A DNA stretch of 62,246 nt from Helicobacter sp. TUL (GTDB lineage: Bacteria > Campylobacterota > Campylobacteria > Campylobacterales > Helicobacteraceae): NCBI RefSeq assembly GCF_002287135.1, contig NZ_NESU01000011.1:1-62246 (forward strand). The letters run 5' to 3'. Both the position numbers and the translations under genes were made by a program. Positions within the stretch are counted from its first letter, which is position 1. Every line of letters starts with the position of its first letter. Shown here one piece after another: positions 1 through 11,449 of the stretch. Under the pieces are notes generated by a model. That model saw only the letters and a list, made by a program, of their open reading frames with translations. It did no database searches and was not told the DNA's origin.

Positions 1-22
1 ATATTATGCAAAGGAGTGGGCT

Positions 23-1057
23 ATGAAAAAAATGATTATATGTATTATATGTGTGTTTGGTATCGCGTATGCAGAGCCAGAAAACTCTACAGATGCGACT
101 ATCAAGCAGGAATCTTCCCCTTCTAATAATGTAGTCCAAAATACAGATCCTATCAACACAGATTCTCAAAATACTGCAAGTATGCCCTATGATGATTTTA
201 CTGCCATGATGCAAAATGCTAATGCGTCATTAAACTCCGCTATGGCATTTGCAAAAATGGGAGATTATGGCAAGGCTTTGGAACTTTTTACACAGGCTTG
301 TAGAGGTGGAAATGCCGCTGGATGTTTTGGGAGTGGACTTATTTATATGTATGGTATGACTACAGGAGTGCCTGAACCAGATACGGCTGTGAAGTTTTAT
401 GCTCAAGCTTGTGCTGGTGGAGATAATGTAGCCTGTGCGAATCTCGCTCTTGCCTATGATAATGGTGAAGGAGTGAAGCAAGATAAGGCACAAGCTCACG
501 AATTATATGCAATTGCTTGTGCAGGTGGAGATGGGTTGGCATGCACAAATTTGGGTTGGATGTATGCTAATGGTGTAGGGACAAATAAAGATTACGCTAA
601 AGCTATGGAAGCATATCGTGCAGCATGCACGTTTGGAAATGATTTAGGTTGTTATAATCTTGGTTTGATGACAAATACATATAATGTGTATGGTATGACA
701 AAAGATAAAATGGGTATCGTTGAGATGAATTATGTGGCGTGTGAGCAAGGGGATATTGTAGCGTGTGGGAATCTAGGCTATCTCTATGCTACAGGTCAAG
801 AGGGTGCAGCACAAAGCTATTTTTATGCAGCCAAATATTTTACCACGGCGTGTGATGGTGGGTATATGCAAAGCTGCAATAATCTTGGGGTTTTGTATGA
901 TGGTGGTTTTGGTGTAAAGCAAAATAAAGCAAGAGCTATAGAGCTTTTTGGGCTTGCGTGTGAATATGGGATACAAGGTGCTTGCACGAATTATTCACTT
1001 ATGCTTGATAGGGGCGGACTTAATAATGGGGGCTTAAATAGTCTTTTTGGTATGTAA
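23..1057 (+). CDS. Secreted cysteine-rich Sel1-repeat protein (Hcp family)
   Basis: A 344-residue protein with a Sec signal peptide (residues 1-17, cleavage after AYA). A low-complexity Asn/Gln/Thr/Ser linker follows, then about seven Sel1/TPR-like repeats of roughly 36 residues. Each repeat follows the pattern A-C-x-x-G-D/N-x-x-A-C-x-N-L-G, so cysteines occur in pairs about eight residues apart; in Helicobacter cysteine-rich proteins such pairs form a disulfide in each repeat. Family members are secreted or periplasmic and have been linked to host or peptidoglycan interaction; the specific role here is unknown. AAGGAG lies just before the ATG. No operon partner is visible upstream because the window starts here. 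Confidence 0.9.
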   Translation: MKKMIICIICVFGIAYAEPENSTDATIKQESSPSNNVVQNTDPINTDSQNTASMPYDDFTAMMQNANASLNSAMAFAKMGDYGKALELFTQACRGGNAAGCFGSGLIYMYGMTTGVPEPDTAVKFYAQACAGGDNVACANLALAYDNGEGVKQDKAQAHELYAIACAGGDGLACTNLGWMYANGVGTNKDYAKAMEAYRAACTFGNDLGCYNLGLMTNTYNVYGMTKDKMGIVEMNYVACEQGDIVACGNLGYLYATGQEGAAQSYFYAAKYFTTACDGGYMQSCNNLGVLYDGGFGVKQNKARAIELFGLACEYGIQGACTNYSLMLDRGGLNNGGLNSLFGM

Positions 1058-1127
1058 TAAACAACCCTTAGATTCTATAAAAGATAGTAATTTTTTGGGT
1101 TTTTTGCACCAAGATAAAGGATGAGAT

Positions 1128-2828
1128 GTGTTACGCTTTTATACGATCATTAGGCATTATTCTCTTACAATTGCCATACTTGGTGTTATTTATGGGTTAG
1201 CTGTTAATGAGCAGTTGGGCAAACTTTGCGCAGGTGTGGCGATTTTGCTTTTTGGTATGCTTTTTTTAAGTGATGGTTTTAAGGTGTTTTCTGGGAGTGT
1301 TTTGGAAAAAACCTTAACAAACTCGACCAAAACATCATTGCGAAGTATCATTTTTGGCACGATTGTAACAACACTTATGCAGAGCTCTAGCCTTGTTTCC
1401 GTGCTTTCTATATCATTTGTGAGCGCAGGGCTTATTAGTTTGGTTCAAGGCATTGGTGTGATTTTTGGAGCAAATCTAGGCAACACTACGGGTTCGTGGT
1501 TGATTGCTGGGGCTTCTTCCATTAATATTTCTTCTTTGGCGCTACCACTTATTGTGGGTGGATTATTGTTTAATTTTCAAAAATCTAGTTCTTATAAAGG
1601 TGTGGGTAAAATCCTTGCTGGGCTTGGATTTTTCTTTCTTGGAGTGTTTTATATCAAGTTAGGTTTTGAGGGATTTAAAGATGTGATGGATTTCTCTCAA
1701 TATAAACTTGAGGGATATAGAGCCATCGTAGGTTTTATTTTCATCGGTGCATTAATAACAGCAGTAATTCAAAGCTCACATGCTACACTTGCTATCATTA
1801 TCACTGCTTATACACAATCTCAAATCGGCTATACAGATGCGCTTGCTGCTACACTTGGCACGAGTGCAGGTGGTGTGGTAACTGCGCTTGTGGCTTCTTT
1901 TAGCACCAATATCAATGGCAAGAGATTGGCGGTAGCAAATTGCATATTTAATTTTGTTATGGTGCTGATTGTAGCAGTCTTTTTCTCTTATTTTGTGCAG
2001 ATTAATAATGCTATTTCAGATATTATCGGATTGGGTGCAGATTCTATCTTGCGTCTTGCAGTGTGGCACACGCTTTTTAATTTCTTTGGGGTGGTGCTAT
2101 TTATTATGTTTATTCCTCGTATTGCAGAATTTCTTACTACTTTGATTAAAGGACACGGCACGCAAGATACCGCGCCACTTTTTATTAGCGATGCTTTATT
2201 ACCCTATAAAGACACAGCCATTCATGCATTAGAAAATGAGGTAAAACACCTCTATGATAATGCTTTTGCTATTATTGCACATACCACCGGATTTTCACGC
2301 ACCGATATTCGATCTGATACACCTATTAAAGAATTACTTGCAAAGCGTGAATGGTTTAGGCGTGAGTTTGATGTATCAGAATTTTATAACACACAAATAA
2401 AATCACTTTTTAATGCCATTATGGACTTTTCTACCAAGTTGCAAACCTTTGTGCAAGATCCAGAATATATTAAACGCATTGTGGCATTACAAATCGCTTC
2501 ACGCAAGATAGCCGAGGCAACAAAAAATATTAGTTTTTTGCAAAAAAATATGCGTAAAAATGCCTTGGGTTCAAATGTAGCTCTACAAGAAGTGTATGAT
2601 GAAATACGATTGGATTTAGCAAATCTTTTGCGTTTTATTGATTACATTAAGCATGCTCCAAAAGAAAAATTGAGTGATGTGAAAATAACGCTAAAGCAAC
2701 AAAAAAGTTTTTTAAACGACAAGATAAGGAAGCATTTGTTGTCATCCAATCTCTTATTTATCAGAAATCCATTAGCACCGCAGAGGGGACATCATTGCTC
2801 AATGATTTGGCATTTAGTCATAGCGTAG
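1128..2828 (+). CDS. Na+/phosphate cotransporter (NptA/PF02690 family), 3' end frameshifted
   Basis: The protein is an inner-membrane Na/Pi cotransporter. Two copies of the PF02690 repeat are visible, with the signatures TLMQSSSLVS (first half) and AVIQSSHATLA (second half), and a C-terminal PhoU-like helical region begins near residue 360. The GTG start at 1128 lies seven bases after AAAGG. The open frame ends in an atypical tail after about residue 525. The next frame continues a sensible helical sequence (EAFVVIQSLIYQKSIS and onwards) to a stop at 2912-2914. One extra A in the A6 run at 2701-2706 would join the frames into a protein of about 595 residues. The transporter core is unaffected, so the product may still work. 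Confidence 0.85.
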   Translation: MLRFYTIIRHYSLTIAILGVIYGLAVNEQLGKLCAGVAILLFGMLFLSDGFKVFSGSVLEKTLTNSTKTSLRSIIFGTIVTTLMQSSSLVSVLSISFVSAGLISLVQGIGVIFGANLGNTTGSWLIAGASSINISSLALPLIVGGLLFNFQKSSSYKGVGKILAGLGFFFLGVFYIKLGFEGFKDVMDFSQYKLEGYRAIVGFIFIGALITAVIQSSHATLAIIITAYTQSQIGYTDALAATLGTSAGGVVTALVASFSTNINGKRLAVANCIFNFVMVLIVAVFFSYFVQINNAISDIIGLGADSILRLAVWHTLFNFFGVVLFIMFIPRIAEFLTTLIKGHGTQDTAPLFISDALLPYKDTAIHALENEVKHLYDNAFAIIAHTTGFSRTDIRSDTPIKELLAKREWFRREFDVSEFYNTQIKSLFNAIMDFSTKLQTFVQDPEYIKRIVALQIASRKIAEATKNISFLQKNMRKNALGSNVALQEVYDEIRLDLANLLRFIDYIKHAPKEKLSDVKITLKQQKSFLNDKIRKHLLSSNLLFIRNPLAPQRGHHCSMIWHLVIA

Positions 2829-2933
2829 CAAAAGAACTGATTGTGGCAGCAAATTATATTTATGGATTAAGCACGATTAGGACTATTAAAAAAATGCAAC
2901 CTCCCTTGCATTAATTTTTCAAAAAGGATTTGT

Positions 2934-3932
2934 ATGCGGACATTTTATAATCTTATTAATGGTTTTGTATTGGTATTGCTTATTTCTTTGAGCAGTATGT
3001 ATATTGCTTCGTGTGAATTTATGGTGCGTTATCATATCTCACCTTTGATTATTGGTGTGCTTTTGGGTATCCTTGCCTCATCTTTGTATCATCATTCTAA
3101 AAGTTCTTGTGATACAGGTGTAGTCTTTAGTGCCAAAAAGCTTTTACGCTTAGGAATTATTTTGTATGGATTCCGTGTGAGCTTTGATGGCATTATGAGT
3201 GTGGGATTATCCGGAACGCTTATTAGTGTAAGTGTTGTAGTTGGAATCTTGGTAATTGGGACATTCATTGGTATCAAGGTATTTAAGCTTGATAGAGAGC
3301 TTGCACTTCTTGTGAGTGGAGGTAGCGCAATATGTGGTGCTGCCGCTGTCCTTGCTTTAGAATCTAGCATAAAATCTCAACCCTATAAAGGCATTATCGC
3401 AGTAGGAAGCGTGGTAGTTTTTGGGCTTATTTCTATGTTTTTGTATCCTATTGTGTATGCGATTTCTACGCTTGGACTTAGTGAGATTCAGTGGGGTGTA
3501 TATGTTGGTGCGACATTGCATGAAGTAGCAAATGTTGTAGGTGCAGGGAGCGGAATCTCACCTGAGGCTGAAAAAATCGCTGTGATTATAAAGATGATAC
3601 GCGTTCTCTTGCTAATACCTGTGCTTCTTATATTGCCATTACTATTTTCTACTACGCCAAGTGGATCAAAACGCAACTTACATATTCCGTGGTTTGCCTT
3701 TGGCTTTTTGGGGGTGGTCATTATCAATTCTCTTTTTACATTGCCACAATGGCTTGTTACTAGCGGTGAGTTAAGCTCTACATTTTTTCTTGTAATGGCG
3801 ATGAGCGCACTTGGCTTACAAATTGACTTTAAAAAATTTGTAGATTCTGGGGGTAAGGCGTTTGGGTTAGCCTTTGTGTTGGCGATATTGCTGATGGTTG
3901 GCGGTTATGCCTTGGTGTATTTTTGTGTTTAG
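2934..3932 (+). CDS. YeiH/UPF0324 family putative sulfate exporter, inner membrane
   Basis: A polytopic membrane protein of 332 residues with about ten hydrophobic segments. The central region has the family hallmarks: SGGSAICGAAAVLAL near residue 125-140 and GATLHEVANVVGAG near 190-205. Both match the YeiH (PF03601) putative sulfate exporter family. The substrate in this organism is not known. The start follows AAAAAGGA. The last four bases overlap the 3' end of the convergent tolA-like gene, so the two transcripts meet here without a spacer. Confidence 0.87.
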   Translation: MRTFYNLINGFVLVLLISLSSMYIASCEFMVRYHISPLIIGVLLGILASSLYHHSKSSCDTGVVFSAKKLLRLGIILYGFRVSFDGIMSVGLSGTLISVSVVVGILVIGTFIGIKVFKLDRELALLVSGGSAICGAAAVLALESSIKSQPYKGIIAVGSVVVFGLISMFLYPIVYAISTLGLSEIQWGVYVGATLHEVANVVGAGSGISPEAEKIAVIIKMIRVLLLIPVLLILPLLFSTTPSGSKRNLHIPWFAFGFLGVVIINSLFTLPQWLVTSGELSSTFFLVMAMSALGLQIDFKKFVDSGGKAFGLAFVLAILLMVGGYALVYFCV

Positions 3933-4633
3933 CGGGTTTTGCTTTTTAGGCTTCCAAAGCTTACGCTAAAACTTTTTGATTGTTTTGGAGGAGGGAATGG
4001 ATAGGTTTCTAACTCCTTAAGCGTAGCATCGAGTGCCTCATCAAATGCGTTATCAAGGGTGTAGCGTTTGACCATGTAGTGCATTTTGCCTTGTGCATTA
4101 ATTTCAAAGACTACAATACCCTCTAAATCTCGTGCAAGGAAGCGTGAGCGCTTATCCCAATGCGCAAGTAAAATTTTGCTAATATTTGCAAACCATTCAT
4201 CGTATTTGCCATCATCTTGTTGTGTGCTTTCATTTTGAATGGTAATCGTGGTGTTAAGATCGTGGAGTTGTTGTTGCAAATCCTTACTTTGTTGCGCAAG
4301 CTCGTTTAGTTTTTTTGCATTTTGGGCATATTTTTCTCGATCATCAGCTATTTCTTGTGATTTTGCAAAAGAGTTGGCATCAATTTGTGCAAACATATCC
4401 TTTATCCCACTGCCTTCAAGTGGATTGGTGGTGGGGGCTTTGGGCTCTTGCTTTGGTGTAAGATCAAGATATGCTTGTATGTCAATAGTTTGGATTGTAA
4501 TTGCAGATTCTTGAAGTGTTGTGTATTTGGTTGGTTGTGTATGAAAAGCTCCCACAAACACTAGCAGAAGCAAGGCATATAGACAAAATGCAATTATTCC
4601 ACTTGCCACAAACATTATAACATTAAAACGCAT
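3929..4633 (-). CDS. TolA/TonB-like energy-transducing periplasmic protein
   Basis: A 234-residue protein with an N-terminal membrane anchor (about residues 8-30), a Pro-rich linker, a coiled-coil stretch (about 85-130, rich in Gln, Leu, Lys and Asp) and a TonB/TolA-type C-terminal domain (about 145-225, ending in a YPFPPP motif). It directly follows the ExbD/TolR and ExbB/TolQ genes, so it should be the periplasmic-spanning partner of that proton channel. In H. pylori a gene of unknown name follows exbD at the same place. TolA is more likely than TonB because of the helical linker, but this is an inference. No tolB or pal follows here. Confidence 0.75.
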   Translation of the reverse strand: MRFNVIMFVASGIIAFCLYALLLLVFVGAFHTQPTKYTTLQESAITIQTIDIQAYLDLTPKQEPKAPTTNPLEGSGIKDMFAQIDANSFAKSQEIADDREKYAQNAKKLNELAQQSKDLQQQLHDLNTTITIQNESTQQDDGKYDEWFANISKILLAHWDKRSRFLARDLEGIVVFEINAQGKMHYMVKRYTLDNAFDEALDATLKELETYPFPPPKQSKSFSVSFGSLKSKTR

Positions 4634-5035
4634 TTAGGCACCTGTGATGAGCGAAACCTTTAGAAATCCAGATTCTTTGAGGGATTTTAGAACATAGATA
4701 ACATCATCATACAGCAAAGATTTATCAGCGCGTATGAAAACAGGGATATTTTTGTCAAAATGTGCGCTTTTTAGCACAAAATTTTCTCCAAATGTTGCAA
4801 GATCATAGACATCATCGCGAACATACACTTTTCTATCTAAGCTTACGCGTATTTCTAGGATAGAATCTTGAGCAAGTTTTTTGCTTTTTGATCCGCGAGG
4901 TAGGGTAATATCTTCTTGGTAGGTAATGGTTGGTATGCCTATCATTAAGATAGCCAAAAGGACAAGCATCACATCAACAAGTGGTGTGATATTAAGCTCT
5001 GGCTTATCCTCTAGATCGAGCTCTTCCTCTCTCAT
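4634..5035 (-). CDS. ExbD/TolR family proton-channel protein
   Basis: A 133-residue ExbD/TolR protein. An acidic N-terminus is followed by NITPLVDVMLVLLAILMI, which contains the membrane Asp that carries protons in this family. A periplasmic domain follows with the usual VFIRADKSL-like core. It overlaps the upstream exbB-like gene by four bases (ATGA) and abuts the tolA-like gene with no gap, so the three are cotranscribed and probably assembled together in the inner membrane. Whether they drive TonB-type uptake or Tol-type envelope constriction cannot be decided from sequence. Confidence 0.9.
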   Translation of the reverse strand: MREEELDLEDKPELNITPLVDVMLVLLAILMIGIPTITYQEDITLPRGSKSKKLAQDSILEIRVSLDRKVYVRDDVYDLATFGENFVLKSAHFDKNIPVFIRADKSLLYDDVIYVLKSLKESGFLKVSLITGA

Positions 5036-5604
5036 AGATTACTTCTTTGGGAGCTTAGCATGAGGTTGATTTGCATTTGGATACAAACTCCTATGTTGTA
5101 GGATTTGCGTTTTAGGAGGAGATAAAATGAATACGCCGGAATAGCTGTCAAGATTCCACAGGCAGTAGCTACTAAGGCTTTGGAAATTACGGGTGCTATG
5201 ATGTCAAAAGATACATTGCCCCCACCTAGATGAGAAAAGGCTTCAAGAATCTCTACCACAGTCCCAAAAAGTCCTATAAAAGGGGCAGTAGATGAGACAA
5301 TACTTAAAAACACAAGTCCTCTTGTTGCTTTTTGCAAAGCCTTAGTTTTCCAAGCTTGCAAGAGATCCGAATCTATGGCATTGCGACTAAGCAATAAATC
5401 ATTTAAAATGGTGTTTTTTGGGAGACTAACAGGACTTGTGGAAAGAAGTGCAACATTATGCTTTTCCCTAGAAAGCCAATCACCAAGAGTAAGTGTTTTA
5501 TAAAGATAGATCCAAAGTGTTATCAAGAAATAAAGGCTAAGCCACCCAAATACCACAATCGTAACTGGATGACTTTGCGCAATAAAGACTAAAAAAGTAT
5601 TCAT
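5032..5604 (-). CDS. ExbB/TolQ/MotA family proton-channel protein
   Basis: A 190-residue protein with an N-terminal transmembrane segment (about 14-35) and two further ones (about 95-115 and 140-162) around the family core TAPFIGLFGTVVEILEAF and the conserved Gly/Ala/Thr-rich third helix. It forms the channel with the adjacent ExbD/TolR protein. It lies 49 bases downstream of atpC, the arrangement known from H. pylori, and may be partly transcribed from the ATP synthase operon. Confidence 0.9.
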   Translation of the reverse strand: MNTFLVFIAQSHPVTIVVFGWLSLYFLITLWIYLYKTLTLGDWLSREKHNVALLSTSPVSLPKNTILNDLLLSRNAIDSDLLQAWKTKALQKATRGLVFLSIVSSTAPFIGLFGTVVEILEAFSHLGGGNVSFDIIAPVISKALVATACGILTAIPAYSFYLLLKRKSYNIGVCIQMQINLMLSSQRSNL

Positions 5605-5653
5605 GTAAGTTTCACAAATTCATTAGGCTTAATACTAAAGAGCATTGATAAGC

Positions 5654-6046
5654 CTAAAATTTTATGCGTGCAGCAGCCTCTATGCGAGAAACAACAGAAG
5701 AAATTGCAACATGATCGTTGCTCGCTTCTTCTAGGAGTTTTCTAGCATTCTCGATAGCTGTGGCTACTTGATCTTCATCGCTGCCATTGATAGATACAGC
5801 GCCATCAGCTATTACATCAACTTTATGTGGTGAGACTTCGGCATATCCCCAATTGATAGCTACAAGCTCTAAATCTCCACTAGATTTGCAAATCTCGATA
5901 ACACCAGTTTTGAGTGATGAAAGCAAGTTGCAATGTCCCGGATATACTCCAAATTCTCCTTCACTACCAGGCATTACGACAGATTCTACAGCCCCATCGT
6001 ATATTTTGCCATAAGGGGTTACGATACTTAACATTAAAGTTTCCAT
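5654..6046 (-). CDS. atpC: ATP synthase F1 epsilon subunit
   Basis: The epsilon subunit (130 residues) of the F1 rotor, which couples the gamma shaft to the membrane ring and can inhibit hydrolysis. The N-terminal beta-sandwich has the family signature VTPYGKIYDGAVESVVMPGSEGEFGVYPGH. The short helical C-terminus has the usual ARKLLEEA-type helix. It is the last gene of the atp block, 16 bases after atpD, with AAGGAGG-like bases before the ATG. Confidence 0.96.
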   Translation of the reverse strand: METLMLSIVTPYGKIYDGAVESVVMPGSEGEFGVYPGHCNLLSSLKTGVIEICKSSGDLELVAINWGYAEVSPHKVDVIADGAVSINGSDEDQVATAIENARKLLEEASNDHVAISSVVSRIEAAARIKF

Positions 6047-6062
6047 TTAAAGCCTCCTTATG

Positions 6063-7478
<1,416 letters not shown>

Positions 7479-7484
7479 TTAAGT

Positions 7485-8387
7485 TTATTTCATTGCCTCA
7501 ACGCCGGCATTAATTTCAACAAGCTCGGTTGTAATAGACTCTTGACGCGCTTTGTTGTAAGCAATACTAAGACTTTTTACCAAATCACCCGCATTGCTTG
7601 TGGCTGCATCCATAGCTTGCACCCTTGCGCTATGCTCTGCTGCCAAAGAATCTATCAGTGCGTAATACATATTGTATTCTACATACTTTTGCGCGAGTTG
7701 ATCGAGTAGTATATCTTCAGTTTCTTCAGATTCTATACTCATTGTATCGTGCTCTTCAAGAGCTTTTTGCGTGTCTATATTGATTGTCAATGGAAGCAAA
7801 GCCTGTGTCTGCAACACTTGTGAAATCATGTTTTTAAATCCATTATGGACAATGATGACTTCATCGGTGAGACCATCAAAAAAATCCTTTGCAACATTTT
7901 GGATAAACTGCGCAGCCCCCTCGTATGTTGGCATAGCACTCAATCCTACAACTTTATCAAGCACTTCGACATCATTAAAGGTAAAAAATGAAATTCCTTT
8001 TTTACCAATACCACGCAAACGCACCTTGATATTTTGTTCTTTATAGTGCTTCATAAGGCGCATAACTTCTTTTATTGTTGCTTGATTGAAACCGCCACAC
8101 AAGCCTTTATCAGCTGTAATAAAGACAATATCAATTTTTTTAATTTCTCTTGGCTTAGAACCCAAGAAATATTTACTATTGATATTCTCCATACCCTTGA
8201 TAAGAATCTTGCGAACAATTTCATCAAACATCTCATTAAGTTTGTGTGCGTATGTCCTGGAACGTCTCGCCAACTCCTCTGTTTTTTTGAGCTTAGAAGT
8301 TGAAACAAGTTTCATAGCACGCGTTGTTTTTTGCGTGTTTTTGACACTTGTAATCTTACGTCTAATGTCTTTAAGATTGCCGCCCAT
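7485..8387 (-). CDS. atpG: ATP synthase F1 gamma subunit
   Basis: The central shaft of F1, 300 residues. The N-terminal coiled-coil ([20 protein letters not shown]) and the C-terminal one ([15 protein letters not shown], then [11 protein letters not shown]) are the usual conserved ends, and the middle has the [12 protein letters not shown] signature. A TTG codon sits one triplet upstream, but the ATG at 8387 is the better start. It lies between atpA and atpD in the standard order. Confidence 0.97.
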   Translation of the reverse strand: MGGNLKDIRRKITSVKNTQKTTRAMKLVSTSKLKKTEELARRSRTYAHKLNEMFDEIVRKILIKGMENINSKYFLGSKPREIKKIDIVFITADKGLCGGFNQATIKEVMRLMKHYKEQNIKVRLRGIGKKGISFFTFNDVEVLDKVVGLSAMPTYEGAAQFIQNVAKDFFDGLTDEVIIVHNGFKNMISQVLQTQALLPLTINIDTQKALEEHDTMSIESEETEDILLDQLAQKYVEYNMYYALIDSLAAEHSARVQAMDAATSNAGDLVKSLSIAYNKARQESITTELVEINAGVEAMK

Positions 8388-8407
8388 CAACTACTCCTTA
8401 TGTTCGC

Positions 8408-9922
8408 TTATGCAGAAAAGCTTATTTTAAACTCTTTGATTGCGTTGTTTAACTCTTCCTCTGTATCTTTATCCAAAGCTTTTTTCGCACGAATATCTTC
8501 CAAGATTTTTGGGAATTTTGCCTCTAAGAATGGATAGAAATCTGCTTCAAAATCTGATACTTTATTTGCTGGAATATCATCAAGGAAGCCCTTTGCTCCT
8601 GCATAGATAAGCACAATTTGCTTCTCAATAGCAAGCGGTGAATATGGAGGTTGTTTAAGAACTTCAACCATTCTTTGACCTCTTTCAAGCTGTTTGCGAC
8701 TGACTTCATCAAGATCGGAAGCAAATTGAGAGAATGCTTGTAGCTCTCTAAATTGTGCCAAGTCAAGTCTAAGTGTTCCTGAAACTTGTTTTGTAGCTTT
8801 AATCTGAGCAGCACCACCAACACGAGAAACTGACAAGCCCACGTTGATCGCAGGACGCACACCAGAATTGAACAAATCTGTTTCTAGGAATATTTGTCCA
8901 TCCGTAATAGAAATAACATTTGTTGGAATATATGCTGAAATATCTCCTGCCAATGTTTCAATAATAGGCAAAGCTGTCAAAGAACCAGCACCCAAATCAT
9001 CACTAAGTTTTGCGGCACGCTCAAGGAGTCGTGAGTGGAGATAGAATACATCTCCTGGGAATGCTTCACGCCCTGGTGGTCTTCTAAGGATTAGAGACAT
9101 CTCACGATATGCCACAGCATGTTTACTCAAATCATCATAAATGATGAGTGCATGACGCCCATTGTCTCTAAAATATTCACCAATGGTAACGCCTGTATAT
9201 GGAGCAAGGAATTGCATAGCAGCAGAAGATGAAGCAGGAGCATTGACAACAATTGTGTATTCCATAGCTCCATGTTCTTCTAATTTTCTCACAACCTGTG
9301 CCACAGTAGACTCTTTTTGACCAATAGCTACATAAATACATATAACATCTTGTCCTTTTTGGTTAATGATAGAATCTATAGCCACTGTTGTTTTACCTGT
9401 TTGTCTATCGCCAATGATAAGCTCTCTTTGCCCACGACCGATTGGCACAAGTGCATCAATTGCTTTAATTCCAGTTTGTAGTGGCTCATGCACAGATTTT
9501 CTAGCCATAATGCCAGGCGCTTTTTCTTCAACAAAGCGGAACTCACTAGCTTCGATAGCGCCCTTGCCATCAATAGCTTCACCTAGAGTGTTGATAACAC
9601 GTCCTACGACACTATCTCCAACAGGCACCTTCATAAGTTTTTTTAGTCTTTTAACAGAGATACCTTCTTTGATATCTTTGCCACCACCAATGACAACAAC
9701 ACCAACACTTGCCTCTTCAAGGCTCATTGCAATGCCTATATCGCCTGTTTCAAACTCAACCATTTCATAATACATAACATTATTAAGCCCATAGACTTTT
9801 GCTACACCATCAGCATAGGAAATGACCTTACCAGTTTCGCTAATATCAACACTGATATTAAAGTTTTCTATACGCTCTTTGATGATTGAGCTAACTTCTT
9901 CTGACTTTAGTTTTGCTACCAC
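8408..9922 (-). CDS. atpA: ATP synthase F1 alpha subunit
   Basis: The non-catalytic nucleotide-binding alpha subunit, 504 residues. The P-loop [13 protein letters not shown] is near residue 170. The ATP synthase alpha/beta signature and the C-terminal helical domain are complete. It follows atpH by 20 bases and precedes atpG by 20 bases. Nothing in the sequence departs from the family. Confidence 0.98.
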   Translation of the reverse strand: MVAKLKSEEVSSIIKERIENFNISVDISETGKVISYADGVAKVYGLNNVMYYEMVEFETGDIGIAMSLEEASVGVVVIGGGKDIKEGISVKRLKKLMKVPVGDSVVGRVINTLGEAIDGKGAIEASEFRFVEEKAPGIMARKSVHEPLQTGIKAIDALVPIGRGQRELIIGDRQTGKTTVAIDSIINQKGQDVICIYVAIGQKESTVAQVVRKLEEHGAMEYTIVVNAPASSSAAMQFLAPYTGVTIGEYFRDNGRHALIIYDDLSKHAVAYREMSLILRRPPGREAFPGDVFYLHSRLLERAAKLSDDLGAGSLTALPIIETLAGDISAYIPTNVISITDGQIFLETDLFNSGVRPAINVGLSVSRVGGAAQIKATKQVSGTLRLDLAQFRELQAFSQFASDLDEVSRKQLERGQRMVEVLKQPPYSPLAIEKQIVLIYAGAKGFLDDIPANKVSDFEADFYPFLEAKFPKILEDIRAKKALDKDTEEELNNAIKEFKISFSA

Positions 9923-9942
9923 GTTCTACTCCTTGTCTTAGA

Positions 9943-10473
9943 TTAAATTGCTTTGAGAATATGATTTGTCAAATCAGCAAAAAACCTCTCTTTGGAAAAA
10001 GAGATTTCAATGCCTAGATCTTCTACGCTTAGTCTAATGCCATCAATGCTCGTTTTTTCTTGGCGCACATCAAGATTGACATTAAGTTTTGTCGAAAAGC
10101 TTTTAGCAATGTTTTGTAATGTCGCAGAATCTACTTCTTCTTTAATTTTAAGCACTGCCACATAGTGTTTTGTGTCTGCGAGAATCTTTTTTTCAAGTGT
10201 TTTTGCAATCTCTGGTATAGCAGAGATTCTATCTGAACGAACCAAAACCTTAATAAGATTCTCAAATTTTTCTCCATCAACACGCAAACTTTCCAAAAGT
10301 AGCTTCTCTTTTTTTGCCTTATCAACAAATGGCGAGTAGAGAAAGCTACATATCGCCTTGTCTTCAATAACCTTGCTAAAGGTAGAAAAGATTGCAACAA
10401 TGTCTTCTATTTCTTTGGCTGAAAATGCGTCCAAAATAGCCTTTGTATATTTTTTAGCCACCAAATCTATCAT
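9943..10473 (-). CDS. atpH: ATP synthase F1 delta subunit
   Basis: The stator delta subunit (OSCP homologue), 176 residues, which links the top of F1 to the b/b' stalk. The N-terminal helical domain begins VAKKYTKAILDAF and the C-terminal strand region has the DVRQEKTSIDGIRLSVEDLGIEIS-type sequence expected for the family. The ATG overlaps the stop of atpF by four bases, consistent with translational coupling of stator subunits. Confidence 0.95.
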   Translation of the reverse strand: MIDLVAKKYTKAILDAFSAKEIEDIVAIFSTFSKVIEDKAICSFLYSPFVDKAKKEKLLLESLRVDGEKFENLIKVLVRSDRISAIPEIAKTLEKKILADTKHYVAVLKIKEEVDSATLQNIAKSFSTKLNVNLDVRQEKTSIDGIRLSVEDLGIEISFSKERFFADLTNHILKAI

Positions 10474-10988
10474 GAAGCAATCCTTTTTGTAATGATGTGG
10501 ATATAATCTTTATTCTCAAGCTGCATATCTTTTGCATGAATTATATCGCTCAACATAGATTCTACAACTTCTCGCATAGCCTTTGTTTGCTCAAATTCCA
10601 TATTTGTTTGTGCTGATTGCATAAGGGACTGAATCTGTGCCTGTGTTTGCTGTGCAAAGCGTTGCGAAATGATGGCTACCTCTTTTTTGGCAACATCGAT
10701 GATTTCTTGCGCCTTTTTCTTGCTTTCTTCAAGCTTTTTTAAAGCCTCATCTTTTTCTTTTTGTGTTTTATGAAGCTTGTTTTGTATTTCTTGGAGTTGG
10801 GAAGCTATATGTGCCTTACGATTGGTAAAAATAGCCTTAATACGCGCAAATGTAAAATACCACAAAACCGCTATAAACAACGCAAAGTTTATAAGCCTAG
10901 GTATAAAATCGCTTTGCTCAAATCCTCCGGAAGCATATGCGAAGTTTGGTAATATCACTACCAAAGCAATACATAGTATATATCTCAT
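10470..10988 (-). CDS. atpF: ATP synthase Fo b subunit, with N-terminal signal-like extension
   Basis: A stator b subunit of 172 residues. Starting at MRYILC gives a hydrophobic, cleavable-looking leader (about residues 1-18, ending YAS), then the membrane helix (about 26-45) and a long charged coiled coil rich in Lys, Glu and Gln. An upstream in-frame ATG would add 20 residues, but GAGGAGG immediately before 10988 selects the shorter form. The signal-like leader on subunit b is known from H. pylori relatives. It overlaps atpH and follows the b' gene by 13 bases. Confidence 0.93.
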   Translation of the reverse strand: MRYILCIALVVILPNFAYASGGFEQSDFIPRLINFALFIAVLWYFTFARIKAIFTNRKAHIASQLQEIQNKLHKTQKEKDEALKKLEESKKKAQEIIDVAKKEVAIISQRFAQQTQAQIQSLMQSAQTNMEFEQTKAMREVVESMLSDIIHAKDMQLENKDYIHIITKRIAS

Positions 10989-11001
10989 TTTTCCTCCTCT
11001 T

Positions 11002-11427
11002 TTATGCTTGCTCAAGCTTTTTGCGTATGCTTTGTTTAAATTCATCAATATGTGTGCCTAAATCATCTTTGAGTTCTTTTTGTTGTCTGACTAAATCTTC
11101 TCTAAAAGCTAGTAATTTAGAATCTAACTCGGCTTTTTTTTCAGCTAGTTTTTCTTCCATGAGCTTTTTCTCTCTAGCTGTTGCTTGCTCGATGATTTCT
11201 TTTGCTTCTTTTTGGGCATTCCCTATAATTGTGTTTATTTCATCTTGGATTTTTGTAATTTCTTGTAGATTACCCTGTGTGTTCTGCAAGTCTTTTTTAA
11301 TCATTTCATCACGCTTATTCATAAATGCGAGAAGTGGCTTATACAACCATTGATTAAGAAAGAAAAGTAAAAGCACAAAACAGCAAAATACTAAAATCAT
11401 CAGATTGCTATTTACTGATATTTCCAT
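11002..11427 (-). CDS. ATP synthase Fo b' subunit
   Basis: The second peripheral-stalk subunit (b', 141 residues; often written atpF'). A membrane helix (about residues 8-27) is followed by a charged coiled coil with KPLLAFMNKRDEMIKKDL at its beginning. It is the first gene of the ATP synthase block. The Fo a and c genes are not here, as in other Helicobacter. RBS AAGGAG precedes the ATG, with a TAGAAT -10 box upstream. Confidence 0.93.
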   Translation of the reverse strand: MEISVNSNLMILVFCCFVLLLFFLNQWLYKPLLAFMNKRDEMIKKDLQNTQGNLQEITKIQDEINTIIGNAQKEAKEIIEQATAREKKLMEEKLAEKKAELDSKLLAFREDLVRQQKELKDDLGTHIDEFKQSIRKKLEQA

Positions 11428-11449
11428 TTAGGACACTCCTTAGTAATGT

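Noticed and set aside
10989-11048. Upstream ATG extension of atpF by 20 residues
   Set aside because: The extension overlaps the b' gene and encodes a basic, non-family sequence; GAGGAGG marks the ATG at 10988.
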